64,000 nucleotides of DNA, taken from contig JAUVUZ010000002.1 of NCBI GenBank assembly GCA_030604885.1, positions 124,001 through 188,000 of the forward strand, read 5' to 3'. This DNA comes from Alphaproteobacteria bacterium (GTDB lineage: Bacteria; Pseudomonadota; Alphaproteobacteria; Rhodospirillales; Rhodospirillaceae). The notes below the pieces were generated by a model. It worked only from the letters and a program-made list of their open reading frames with translations, made no database searches and had not been told where the DNA came from. The position numbers and the translations under genes were made by a program. Below, piece by piece: positions 18,320 to 26,880 of the stretch (the first letter of the stretch is position 1; every line of letters starts with the position of its first letter).

Positions 18320-19729
18320 TTACGCGCGGTTCGGTCCGGCCTTGAGGGCGGCGACGATGCGGTCCATCCGCATGCCGTGGGAGCCCTTGATCATGACGAT
18401 GTCGCCGGGTCGGATTTCGGCGGACAGCGGGTCGACGAGTTGGGCGGCGTCGTCGGCGAAGGCGGCGCGCATCGCTTCCGGCGCGGCGTCGAAGGCGCAG
18501 CGCATCAGCTCGCCGCAGGCGAACAGGCGGTCCACCTCGCGCGCCTTCAACTGGTGCGCCACCTGCTGGTGCAGGGCGCGGGCGGTGGGGCCGAGTTCGA
18601 ACATGTCGCCCAGCACCGCGATGGCGCGGCCGGTGCCGTACATCTGGCGCACGTTGGCGACCGCCGCGAGGGCGTCGATGGCGGCTTCGAGGGATTGCGG
18701 GTTGGCGTTGTAGCTTTCGTCCAGCAGCACGAAGGCGCCGCCGTCCACCGCGATTTCGGTGATCGCGCCGCGCCCGTCGGGCACGCGGATTTCCGCCAGG
18801 GTTTCGATGGCGCGCGCCGGGTCGGCCCCGGCGGCGATCGCGGCGCCGAGCGCGGCGAGGCTGTTCATCGCCCAGTGGCGGCCGATGAAGGGCAGGGCGA
18901 ACTCCACCGCCTGGCCGCCGATTTCCGCCTCGACGCGGGTTTCGAGGGCGATGACGCTGGCGGAGACGAGGCGGATGTCGGCCCCCGGCGCGGTGCCGAA
19001 GGTGATGACGTTGGCGGCGCCCGCGGCGCGGGCGGCCTGCTCCATGGTGCCGAAGAAGGCGTGGTCGGCGGGCAGCACGGCGGTGCCGCCGTCGCACAGG
19101 CCCGCGAAGATCTCGCACTTCGCCGCGACGATCTCGGCGAGGTCGCCGAAGTGTTCGAGGTGGGCGGGGCCGACGGTGGTGATCACCGCCACGTGGGGCC
19201 GGGCGATCTGCGTCAGCGCCGCCAGCTCGCCCGCGTGGTTCATGCCCATTTCCTGCACCGCGTAGACGCTGTCGCGCGGCAGGCGGGCGAGGGTGAGCGG
19301 CACCCCCCAGTGGTTGTTGTGGCTGCCCAGGCTGACGTGGGCGGAGCCTTGCGCGGCGAGGATCGCGCCGAGCATCTCCTTGGTGCCGGTCTTGCCCACC
19401 GAGCCGGTGACGCCCACCACCTTGGTGCGCGCGGCGCGGGCGCGGCCCGCCGCGCCGAGGGCGGTGAGCGCGGCGAGGGTGTCGTCGACTTTCATCACCG
19501 GGCCGGGATAGTCGCCGTCGTTATGCACCAGCGCCGCCGCCGCGCCCCGGGAAAAGGCGTCGGCGACGAAGGCGTGGCCGTCGTGGCTCGGCCCGGCGAG
19601 GGCGACGAACAGGTCGCCGGGGGCGACGCTGCGGCTGTCGATCGACACGCCGGTCGCCGCGAAGCGGGCGGAGGCCTTCGCCTTCAGGACCTTTTCCAGT
19701 TCGGCCGAGGTCCACAGGGGGGTCGTCAT
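18320..19729 (-). CDS. murF: UDP-MurNAc-tripeptide--D-Ala-D-Ala ligase MurF
   Basis: MurF adds the D-Ala-D-Ala dipeptide made by Ddl, completing the pentapeptide. The start at 19729 ([15 protein letters not shown]) lies one base after the murE stop with GGTGAG just upstream. An upstream in-frame ATG at 19816 would lie inside murE and is less likely. The 469-residue protein has the ATP loop [15 protein letters not shown] and the MurF-typical [16 protein letters not shown]. Confidence 0.97.
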   Translation of the reverse strand: MTTPLWTSAELEKVLKAKASARFAATGVSIDSRSVAPGDLFVALAGPSHDGHAFVADAFSRGAAAALVHNDGDYPGPVMKVDDTLAALTALGAAGRARAARTKVVGVTGSVGKTGTKEMLGAILAAQGSAHVSLGSHNNHWGVPLTLARLPRDSVYAVQEMGMNHAGELAALTQIARPHVAVITTVGPAHLEHFGDLAEIVAAKCEIFAGLCDGGTAVLPADHAFFGTMEQAARAAGAANVITFGTAPGADIRLVSASVIALETRVEAEIGGQAVEFALPFIGRHWAMNSLAALGAAIAAGADPARAIETLAEIRVPDGRGAITEIAVDGGAFVLLDESYNANPQSLEAAIDALAAVANVRQMYGTGRAIAVLGDMFELGPTARALHQQVAHQLKAREVDRLFACGELMRCAFDAAPEAMRAAFADDAAQLVDPLSAEIRPGDIVMIKGSHGMRMDRIVAALKAGPNRA

Positions 19730-19730
19730 C

Positions 19731-21203
19731 TCACCAGATCTCCCGCGACAGCGCATCGACCGTTTCCCGGTCGTCGAAGGGCAGCACCGTCCGTCCGACG
19801 ATCTGCCCGGTTTCATGTCCCTTGCCCGCGACCAGCAGCACGTCGCCCGCCCGCATCTCCGCCATGGCGGTGCGGATCGCGCCGCCCCGGTCGCCGATCT
19901 CCCGCGCCTCCGGGCACCCGGCCAGCACCTCCGCGCGGATCGCGGCGGCCACCTCGGTGCGCGGGTTGTCGTCGGTGACGATCACCGCGTCGGCCAGTCG
20001 GCAGGCGATGCCGCCCATCACCGGGCGCTTGCCGCGGTCGCGGTCGCCGCCGCAGCCGAACACCGCGATCAGCCGTCCCCGGGTGTGGGGGCGCAGCGCG
20101 GTGAGCACGGTTTCGAGCGCGTCGGGCGTGTGGGCGTAATCGACATAGACGGCCGCGCCGTCGTCGCGCAAGGCCCTTCTTTCGAGCCGTCCGGGGGCGC
20201 CCTTGAGGTGGCCCAGCGCGGCGAGGGCGATGTCCTTGGAAACCCCGGTGGAAAGGGCGAGGCCGAGGGCGGCCAGCGCGTTCATCGCCTGGAAGGTTCC
20301 GGCGAGCGGCAGCACCACCCGCTCCGCCGATCCCGTCACCGTGAGGTCGAGAATCTGCCCGTCCGGCGTCGCCGCGCGCCCGGCGAGGCGCAGGGCGCGG
20401 CCGTTGCGGCCGTAGTCCACGAGGTCGAGGCCGCGCGCGCGCGCGGTCTCGGCGAGGGCGGCGAACTCGGGCACGTCGGCGTTGAGCACGGCGGCGGCGC
20501 CCCGGGGCAGCAGGGTGTCGAACAGCCGCGCCTTGGCGGCGAAATAGGCGGCCTCGGTGCCGTGGTAGTCCATGTGGTCGCGGGTGAGGTTGGTGAACGC
20601 GGCGGCGGACAGCGCCAGGCCGTCGAGGCGGCGCTGGTCGAGGCCGTGGCTCGAGGCTTCGAGGCAGGCGCGGTCGACGCCCCGCGCGGCGAGACCCGCG
20701 AGGGTGCGGGTGAGGGTGACGACGTCGGGGGTGGTGAGGCTGCCCTTTTCGTGGCCGAACGGCGAGATCGCGCCCAGGGTGCCGAGGGAGGCGGCGGCGT
20801 GCCCGGCGCGGGTCCAGATCTGGCGGGTGAACTCGGCCACCGAGGTTTTGCCGTTGGTGCCGGTGACGGCGGCGAGCACGGCGGGCAGCGGCGCGTGGAA
20901 ACGCGCGGCGAGGCGGGCGAGCAGGCGGCGCGGGTCGGCGGAGCGGATCGCCGCCATGCCCGGCGGAATCCGCGCCGCGTCGGTGTCGGCGGGCACCAGC
21001 GCCACGGCGGCCCCGGCGGCGGCGGCCTGGGGGAGGAAGTCGCGGCCGTCGGCGGCGGCGCCCGGCAGCGCCGCGAACAGCGCCCCCGGCACCGCGAGGC
21101 GGGAGTCGAGCGCGAGCGCCGTCACCTCCGCCGGAGCGTCCCCCGCCACGGCGAGGTCCGGCTCGGCGGCGCGGGCGGCGGCGATCAGCGCGTCCCAGCG
21201 CAT
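19731..21203 (-). CDS. murE: UDP-MurNAc-L-Ala-D-Glu--meso-diaminopimelate ligase MurE
   Basis: MurE adds the third residue of the stem peptide. The motif DNPR (in VTDDNPRTEV) near the C-terminus is the one that binds meso-diaminopimelate rather than lysine. The ATP loop GTNGKT is at residues 115-120. The 490 residues are normal length. It starts two bases after ftsI and ends one base before murF. Confidence 0.98.
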   Translation of the reverse strand: MRWDALIAAARAAEPDLAVAGDAPAEVTALALDSRLAVPGALFAALPGAAADGRDFLPQAAAAGAAVALVPADTDAARIPPGMAAIRSADPRRLLARLAARFHAPLPAVLAAVTGTNGKTSVAEFTRQIWTRAGHAAASLGTLGAISPFGHEKGSLTTPDVVTLTRTLAGLAARGVDRACLEASSHGLDQRRLDGLALSAAAFTNLTRDHMDYHGTEAAYFAAKARLFDTLLPRGAAAVLNADVPEFAALAETARARGLDLVDYGRNGRALRLAGRAATPDGQILDLTVTGSAERVVLPLAGTFQAMNALAALGLALSTGVSKDIALAALGHLKGAPGRLERRALRDDGAAVYVDYAHTPDALETVLTALRPHTRGRLIAVFGCGGDRDRGKRPVMGGIACRLADAVIVTDDNPRTEVAAAIRAEVLAGCPEAREIGDRGGAIRTAMAEMRAGDVLLVAGKGHETGQIVGRTVLPFDDRETVDALSREIW

Positions 21204-21205
21204 GC

Positions 21206-22954
21206 TCAGTCCCCCTTCATCGCGGCGACCATCAGCGGCCCGCTCTTCGGGTCCGCCTGCTGGAACGGGTCCATCGCCGGTTCGACGCCGAGCATCGGCG
21301 CGATCGCGGCGATCAGCTTGCCCGCCGTCGGCGCGGCGTTCCACCCGGCGGTGGCGAAGTTGTAGGTGCTGGGGATGCCCTTGGGCGCGTCGAGGGTGAC
21401 GATCACGGTGTAGCGCGGGTTGTCCGCCGGGAACACGCCGAGGAAGCTCGACCGCACCTGGTTCTTGGCATAGCGGCCGTTGACCACCTTTTCGGCGGTG
21501 CCGGTCTTGCCCGCGACGCGGTAGCCCGGCACGTCGGCCTTCTTGCCCGAGCCTTCGGTCACCACCATGCGCATCAGGCGGCGCATCATCAGCGAGGTGC
21601 GCTCGGACACCGCGCGCACCCCCGGCACCGCCTCGCCCGGCTCCCGCGCCACCAGGGTGGAGGGGCGGAACACGCCGCCGTTGACCACCGCCGAGGTGCC
21701 GGTGGCCACCTGAAGGGGCGACACCGACATGCCGTGGCCGAAGGCGACGGTGGCGACGGTGATGTTGGACCAGTTGCCGGCGGGCACCTGCGGCGCGCCC
21801 ACCTCGGGAATTTCGAGGGCGGCGGGGCGGGTGAGGCCGAAGCGGTCGAGATAGGCGCGCTGGAACTCGGCGCCGAATTCCAGAGCCATGCGCGCCGAGC
21901 CGATGTTCGACGAGTTGATGAGGATGTCGGACACCGACGCCGGACCCTTGAGGGCGTGGATGTCGTTGATGGTGTAGTTGGCGATCTTGAGCGGGCTGGT
22001 GTCGTAGCGCGAGGTGGCCTGGATCTTGCCGCTTTCGAGCGCGATCGCGGTGTTGAACACCTTGAAAACGCTGCCCATTTCGTAAACGCCCAAGGTCGCG
22101 CGGTTGAACGCCGCGTCGTCGGTCATGGTTTCCGGGCGGTTGGGGTCGAAATCCGGCAGGGAGACCAGCGAGATCACCTCGCCGGTGCGGGCGTCCTGCA
22201 CCACCGCCGCCGCGCCCTCGGCGCGGAAGGTGGCGATCGCCTCGTTGAGGATGCGCACCGCCGCCGTCTGCACCCGCAAATCCACCGAGAGCCGCAGCGG
22301 CTGGCCGTCCTTCAGGCGATCCTCGAAGCGCTTCTCGACTCCCGAGATGCCGCGGTTGTCCACGTCGGTCTTGCCCACCACGTGGGCGAACAGGCCGCCC
22401 TGAGGGTAGACCCGCAGCTCGCCGTCCTCGAACCCGAGGGCGGGCACGCCCAGGCGGTTGACCGCGAACTGCTGCGCCGGGGTGAGGTGGCGGTGGAGGT
22501 AGACGAACGCCTGCCCCGACTTCAGCCGCTCGACGGTGCGGGCGAAGTCGATCTCCGGGAGGATCTCCTTGAGGTCGCGGGCGATCTTCTCCGGCTCGCG
22601 GACGATGCGGGCGTCGGCGTAGAGGTTCACCGTCGGCAGGTTGGTGGCGAGCAGCATGCCGTTGCGGTCGGTGATGTCGGCGCGCACCGTCTTCATCGGC
22701 AGCTCGGGCTGCGGCACCGCGCGCGCCATCTGGACGGCGCCGGGGTGGAAGGCCACGTCCACCAGCCGCACCGCCACCGAGAGGAACAGCAACAGAAAAA
22801 CCCCGCCGGCGAAGGCGAGGCGGTTGCGGCCGGTCTCGAGCGCGGTCTTGGCGGTGCCCTCGACCCGCACCAGCCCGGGGCGGGCGGCGGGGGTCGGCTC
22901 CGGCAGGTCGACGCCGGGCACGATGGCGGGCGCACTCCTGCGGCGGATGATCAT
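21206..22954 (-). CDS. ftsI: Peptidoglycan transpeptidase FtsI (PBP3)
   Basis: FtsI cross-links septal peptidoglycan in the periplasm. The start at 22954 overlaps ftsL by ATGA and gives 582 residues with one N-terminal membrane segment (about 46-64). The non-catalytic domain follows. The transpeptidase domain has active-site Ser295 in SVFK, SSN at 348-350 and KTGT at 483-486. All three penicillin-binding motifs are intact. Confidence 0.98.
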   Translation of the reverse strand: MIIRRRSAPAIVPGVDLPEPTPAARPGLVRVEGTAKTALETGRNRLAFAGGVFLLLFLSVAVRLVDVAFHPGAVQMARAVPQPELPMKTVRADITDRNGMLLATNLPTVNLYADARIVREPEKIARDLKEILPEIDFARTVERLKSGQAFVYLHRHLTPAQQFAVNRLGVPALGFEDGELRVYPQGGLFAHVVGKTDVDNRGISGVEKRFEDRLKDGQPLRLSVDLRVQTAAVRILNEAIATFRAEGAAAVVQDARTGEVISLVSLPDFDPNRPETMTDDAAFNRATLGVYEMGSVFKVFNTAIALESGKIQATSRYDTSPLKIANYTINDIHALKGPASVSDILINSSNIGSARMALEFGAEFQRAYLDRFGLTRPAALEIPEVGAPQVPAGNWSNITVATVAFGHGMSVSPLQVATGTSAVVNGGVFRPSTLVAREPGEAVPGVRAVSERTSLMMRRLMRMVVTEGSGKKADVPGYRVAGKTGTAEKVVNGRYAKNQVRSSFLGVFPADNPRYTVIVTLDAPKGIPSTYNFATAGWNAAPTAGKLIAAIAPMLGVEPAMDPFQQADPKSGPLMVAAMKGD

Positions 22955-23319
22955 GGCACGGTCCTCCGGCTGGCAACCTCGGGCGCGCCGGGCAGGGGCG
23001 CGGGGCGGGCGGGCTGCTTGGCGGTGCGGGCTTCCGGTTCGGCGGGGTCGGCGAAGGGCAGCGCCTTGACCGAGGCGATCTGCGCCGGGGCGACGGGGGC
23101 GAGCTTGAGGTAGGCGTCGGCGAGGCGCTTCAGTCGCGACGGGTCGTTGAGGTGGCTCCACTCGGCCTTGAGCACGCGGATCGCGTCGCGGTCGGAGCGG
23201 ATGTCGCGCTGGAGGGTGGCGAGGCGGGTTTCCATGTCCTGCACGCGGGTCTTCACCGCCACCAGACCGACGCTGATGACGCTGAACAGGAACGCGGTGA
23301 CGACGATCAGACGGATCAT
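22951..23319 (-). CDS. ftsL: Cell division protein FtsL
   Basis: FtsL is a small bitopic division protein that forms a complex with FtsQ and FtsB and activates FtsWI. The 122-residue product has a short N-terminus, one membrane segment (about 4-22) and a periplasmic coiled coil (about 25-60). It ends in a Pro/Ala-rich tail. The sequence is poorly conserved, so the call rests on size, topology and position between rsmH and ftsI. Both ends overlap neighbours by ATGA. Confidence 0.9.
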   Translation of the reverse strand: MIRLIVVTAFLFSVISVGLVAVKTRVQDMETRLATLQRDIRSDRDAIRVLKAEWSHLNDPSRLKRLADAYLKLAPVAPAQIASVKALPFADPAEPEARTAKQPARPAPLPGAPEVASRRTVP

Positions 23320-24251
23320 GCCGGACCTCCTTCGGTCCGCACCGCGACGCGCAGCCGGGCGCTGCGGGCGCGCGGATTGAGGCGGGTTTCGCTGTCGCCG
23401 GCGACGATCGGCCGCCGCGACGGCAGGGTGAACGCCGGCGCCTCGGCGGGCGCGGCGTGGGGCATGTGGCGCGAGGGCGCGGCGGCGCGGCCCGCCCGCG
23501 CGTCGAGGAAGCGCTTGACGATGCGGTCCTCGAGGGAATGGAAGCTCACCACCGCGAGCACGCCGCCCGGCGCCAGCAGCTCCACCGAAGCGGCGAGCGC
23601 GCGCTCCAGCTCGCCCAGCTCGTCGTTCACGGCGATGCGCAGGGCCTGGAAGGTGCGGGTCGCCGGGTCGATGCCGTCCTTCGACGGCCGCACCGCGCCG
23701 CGCACCGTGGCGGCCAGTTGCAGGGTGGTGGCGAAGGGCGTCAGCGCCCGGTCGCGCACGATCGCGGCGGCGACGCGGCGGGAGGCGCGCTCCTCGCCGT
23801 ATTGGTAGATCACGTCGGCCAGTTCGGCCTCGGGCAGGGTGTTGACGAGGTCGGCGGCGGTGGGGCCGTCGCCGCCCATGCGCATGTCGAGCGGTCCGTC
23901 CTTCTGGAACGAGAAGCCGCGCGCGGCCTGGTCGATCTGCATCGAGGAGACGCCGATGTCGAGGGCGATGCCGTTCACCCGGCCCTTCGCCGCCACCGGC
24001 ACCAGCGACGCCATGTCGCCGAAGCGGCCGGGCAGGAACTCGAAGCGGGCGGGGAACGAGCGCGCCACCTCGGCCGCCGCCGTGGCGGCGGAGGGATCGC
24101 GGTCGATGGCGAAGACGCGGCAGTCGGCGGCGCCGAGGATCGCGCGGGTGTAGCCGCCCGCGCCGAAGGTGCCGTCGACGTAGACGCCGCCGTCCTTGGG
24201 CTTGAGCGCGCCCACCACCTCGGGCAGCAGAACCGGGATGTGCGGCGTCAT
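23316..24251 (-). CDS. rsmH: 16S rRNA m4C1402 methyltransferase RsmH (MraW)
   Basis: RsmH methylates N4 of C1402 in the 16S rRNA decoding centre. The 311-residue protein starts MTPHIPVLLPEVV, as the family does. The SAM-binding loop DGTFGAGGYTRAIL (about 26-39) and ALDIGVSSMQIDQAARGFSF follow, then VVSFHSLEDRIVKRF near the C-terminus. It overlaps mraZ and ftsL by ATGA. Confidence 0.98.
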   Translation of the reverse strand: MTPHIPVLLPEVVGALKPKDGGVYVDGTFGAGGYTRAILGAADCRVFAIDRDPSAATAAAEVARSFPARFEFLPGRFGDMASLVPVAAKGRVNGIALDIGVSSMQIDQAARGFSFQKDGPLDMRMGGDGPTAADLVNTLPEAELADVIYQYGEERASRRVAAAIVRDRALTPFATTLQLAATVRGAVRPSKDGIDPATRTFQALRIAVNDELGELERALAASVELLAPGGVLAVVSFHSLEDRIVKRFLDARAGRAAAPSRHMPHAAPAEAPAFTLPSRRPIVAGDSETRLNPRARSARLRVAVRTEGGPA

Positions 24252-24727
24252 GATCCGGCCTGCCCGCGCAGCACCATCGACAGACCCTTGTCGCGGGCGC
24301 GCTGCATCTTCGCTTCCATGTGGGCCTGGTATTCCTTGGGGCTCCAGATCCGGAAGGTGCGGCCCATGCCGGTGATCACCGCGGTATCGGCGATGCCCGC
24401 GTGACCCATGAACCCCTGCGGCAGGGTGATGCGGCCGGTGGTGTCCCACGGCAGCGCCTGCGACTGGCTGAAAATCAGGCTGGTGATGTCGTCCACCTCG
24501 TCGGAGAACAGGTCGAGGCCCTCGGTGGCCTCGGACATCGCGTTGATGCGGTCCCAGTCGCAGCACTCGATGCACGGCAGCTTGAAGTTCGGAAAGGCGA
24601 CGACTTCCTGCATGCCTTTTTCGATCAACGGATTGCGCAACGCCGCAGGGACGGAGAGCCGTCCCTTCGCGTCGACCTTCACGGTCGTGGTGGAAATGAA
24701 GGCCCTGGCCTTCGTTCCTTCCGCCAT
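24248..24727 (-). CDS. mraZ: Transcriptional regulator MraZ
   Basis: MraZ is a ring-forming DNA-binding protein that represses its own cluster in the species studied. The 159 residues contain two AbrB-like halves, each with a DxxGR motif: DAKGR (about residue 19) and DTTGR (about 99). I chose the ATG at 24727 because the conserved domain begins about 12 residues after it and AAAGG lies 9 bases upstream. Upstream in-frame codons would encode unrelated sequence. It is the first gene of the cluster, and its candidate operator is at 24786-24809. Confidence 0.97.
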   Translation of the reverse strand: MAEGTKARAFISTTTVKVDAKGRLSVPAALRNPLIEKGMQEVVAFPNFKLPCIECCDWDRINAMSEATEGLDLFSDEVDDITSLIFSQSQALPWDTTGRITLPQGFMGHAGIADTAVITGMGRTFRIWSPKEYQAHMEAKMQRARDKGLSMVLRGQAGS

Positions 24728-24785
24728 GGTGTTGCGCCTTTCGTTGATGCGCCGCGTCCGGCGCGCCCCGCAAGTCCTCCTTGCA

Positions 24786-24809
24786 TGGGTATTCATGGGG
24801 TAACATGGG
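24786..24809 (-). promoter_or_regulatory. Candidate MraZ operator (three TGGG repeats)
   Basis: TGGG occurs on the plus strand at 24786-24789, 24796-24799 and 24806-24809, exactly 10 bases apart and 59-82 bases upstream of mraZ. Known MraZ boxes are TGGGN direct repeats separated by five bases, which is the same period. The repeats lie just downstream of a TTGACT box, where bound MraZ would block transcription. Confidence 0.7.
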
Positions 24810-24825
24810 AATGCTTGCCAGTCAA
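24797..24825 (-). promoter_or_regulatory. Candidate mraZ promoter
   Basis: TTGACT on the minus strand (24820-24825) is a near-consensus -35 box. The best -10 at 16-17 bases is poor (TTACCC or TACCCC), so only the -35 is convincing. It overlaps the TGGG repeats. Confidence 0.4.
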
Positions 24826-24921
24826 TCAACGCGGCATGGGAAAAATCGCCGAAAACCCGTGGTTTTTCGGGGAGTTCGGCGAAACGCCCCGCGACTCGGG
24901 GTAAGGCGTTCGGAAATCTCG

Positions 24922-24933
24922 ATTTTGCAAAAT
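24922..24933. promoter_or_regulatory. AT-rich palindrome upstream of mraZ
   Basis: ATTTTGCAAAAT is a perfect 12-base palindrome about 200 bases upstream of mraZ. It stands out in a GC-rich genome and looks like a protein-binding site. I cannot name the regulator. Confidence 0.35.
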
Positions 24934-24973
24934 GCAAACAAACCCGACCGCAGCACTCGGCGGCGGGCGCACT

Positions 24974-24989
24974 TGTGACGTGCATCACT
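24974..24989. promoter_or_regulatory. CRP/FNR-family binding site candidate
   Basis: TGTGA-CGTGCA-TCACT matches the CRP consensus TGTGA-N6-TCACA at 9 of 10 specified positions. It lies between rnpB and mraZ, about 150 bases upstream of the TTGACT box, which is far for direct activation. A related sequence occurs at 28956-28975. Confidence 0.45.
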
Positions 24990-25023
24990 CGGGAATATTG
25001 GAGTTCTTGTTTTGTTCTACTTG

Positions 25024-25043
25024 GCGCCGCTTCGCCGCGGCGC
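25024..25043 (-). terminator. Hairpin after rnpB
   Basis: A 7-base-pair stem (25024-25030 with 25037-25043; arm GCGCCGC) starts about 30 bases past the RNase P RNA 3' end on the minus strand. No T-tract follows, so it may be a processing barrier rather than a full terminator. The rest of 24728-25071 holds only the mraZ control sites listed. Confidence 0.4.
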
Positions 25044-25071
25044 GACGCGGGAGCGGCTCGGGGGAGAGAAA

Positions 25072-25466
<395 letters not shown>

Positions 25467-25470
25467 GGGG

Positions 25471-25499
25471 ATATTAGCCGAAGCCCCGGATTATGCAAA
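25471..25499 (-). promoter_or_regulatory. rnpB promoter
   Basis: TTTGCA (25494-25499), 17 bases, then TAATAT (25471-25476) on the minus strand, ending 7-8 bases before the P1 helix. The -35 box overlaps the last codons of the upstream amidase gene. Confidence 0.7.
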
Positions 25500-26180
25500 C
25501 GGCGCGTCGTCGCCCGCCGCCCGCAGCAGCCCGGCGAGGCGTTCGGCGGTCTCCCGGTCCGGCAGGCCGTCCACCCGGCTCTGGCGGAAGTGACGCTGGA
25601 ACGCGGCGATCGCGGCGTGGGGGTCGGCGGTGTCGTAGCCGTAGCGGGCGAGGGCGGCGAGGGTGGCGGCCATGCCCCAGTGGGGCACCGGCGCCGGGGC
25701 GGGCCACAGGCCGACGCCGACGGCGGCGAGGCGGTCCCACGGGAACCGCTCGCCCGGGTCCTGCTTGCGCCGGGGCGCCACGTCCGCATGGGCGACGACG
25801 TTGCGCGGCGGGATCGGGTGGCGCGCCAGAATGCCGCGGCAGAGGTCGCACACCGCGTCCACCTGGCGGGCGGGAAAGTCGCGGTAGCCCCACTCGTGGC
25901 CGGGATTGACGATCTCGACGCCGATCGAGCGGTCGTTGACGTCGGCGGCGCCGCGCCACGCCGAAACCCCGGCGTGCCACGCCCGCATCGCCTCGGGCAC
26001 CAGCAGGGTCACCGCGCCGTCCTCGTCCACCAGATAATGGGCGCTCACCTTCGCTGCCGGGTCGCACAGGCGGTCGCGGGCGGCGCGCGCGGTTTCCATG
26101 CCGGTGTAGTGGAGCACCAGCAGGTCCACCGTCGCGCCCGCAGGCCTCGGTTCGCAATTGGGCGAAAGCGCATCGGACAT
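25491..26180 (-). CDS. N-acetylmuramoyl-L-alanine amidase, AmpD/AmiD family
   Basis: This zinc amidase cleaves the bond between MurNAc and L-Ala, probably in peptidoglycan turnover. The Amidase_2 fold shows zinc ligands His24 (VLHYTG), His131 (VVAHADVAP) and Asp141. The catalytic pair is Glu89 and Lys139 (RRKQDPG), in the same arrangement as AmpD. A C-terminal part (about 165-220) resembles a peptidoglycan-binding domain, as in AmiD. No signal peptide is visible, so a cytoplasmic location is likely. AmpD and AmiD cannot be told apart from sequence alone. It is transcribed away from the methyltransferase gene. Confidence 0.9.
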   Translation of the reverse strand: MSDALSPNCEPRPAGATVDLLVLHYTGMETARAARDRLCDPAAKVSAHYLVDEDGAVTLLVPEAMRAWHAGVSAWRGAADVNDRSIGVEIVNPGHEWGYRDFPARQVDAVCDLCRGILARHPIPPRNVVAHADVAPRRKQDPGERFPWDRLAAVGVGLWPAPAPVPHWGMAATLAALARYGYDTADPHAAIAAFQRHFRQSRVDGLPDRETAERLAGLLRAAGDDAPFA

Positions 26181-26270
26181 GGCGGCGGTTCCTTGGCGGT
26201 GGCGAAAGCCGAGTTATATGGCATTCGTCGCCCCGACGAAAGCCGGGGGCGTGCGAAGAAAGGAAACGCC

Positions 26271-26879
26271 ATGACCCGGGAATTCTGGGACGAACGCTTC
26301 GGCGGCGAGGACTACGTCTACGGCACCGCGCCCAACGCGTTCCTGCGCGCCCAGGCGGAGCGCCTCGCGCCCGGGGCGCGGGTGCTCCTGCCCGGCGACG
26401 GCGAGGGCCGCAACGGCGTGTGGCTGGCGGAACGGGGCATGGAAGTGCTGTCGGTCGACGCCTCGCCGGTGGGGCTGGACAAGGCGCGGCGCCTCGCCGC
26501 GGCGCGCGGCGTGCGCATCGCCACGGCGTGCGCCGATCTGACGCGCTGGTCGTGGCCGGTGGCGGCGTTCGACGCGGTGGCGGTGGTGTTCCTGCATCTG
26601 CCGCCGGAGGCGCGGGTCGTCGTCCATCGCCGCATCGTCGCGGCGCTGCGCCCGGGCGGCGCGGCGATCCTCGAGGCGTTCCGCCCGGCGCAGCTCGATT
26701 ACGCCAGCGGCGGGCCGAAGGACGCGGCGATGCTCTACACGCCGGAGCAGCTGACGGCGGATTTCGCGGGCCTCGACGTGCGGCTGTGCGAGGAGGCGCT
26801 GGTCGACCTCGACGAGGGCGCCTTCCACGCGGGCGCCGCCGCCACCGTGCGCTTCGTGGGGGTGAAGCCGGAGGCGTGA
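26271..26879 (+). CDS. Class I SAM-dependent methyltransferase
   Basis: A 202-residue protein starting MTREFWDERFGGEDYVYG, with the SAM-binding motif VLLPGDGEGRNGVWLAERG (about 38-56). The acidic residue ending strand 2 is in VLSVDASPVGL. It resembles the TehB/thiopurine-like branch of small-molecule methyltransferases, but the substrate cannot be read from sequence. AAAGGA lies just upstream of the ATG. Its stop is one base from the stop of the convergent transporter gene. Confidence 0.85.
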   Translation: MTREFWDERFGGEDYVYGTAPNAFLRAQAERLAPGARVLLPGDGEGRNGVWLAERGMEVLSVDASPVGLDKARRLAAARGVRIATACADLTRWSWPVAAFDAVAVVFLHLPPEARVVVHRRIVAALRPGGAAILEAFRPAQLDYASGGPKDAAMLYTPEQLTADFAGLDVRLCEEALVDLDEGAFHAGAAATVRFVGVKPEA

Positions 26880-26880
26880 G

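Noticed and set aside
24728-24988. Longer MraZ starting at 24988
   Set aside because: The added 87 residues have no similarity to MraZ and would cover the promoter and TGGG operator.
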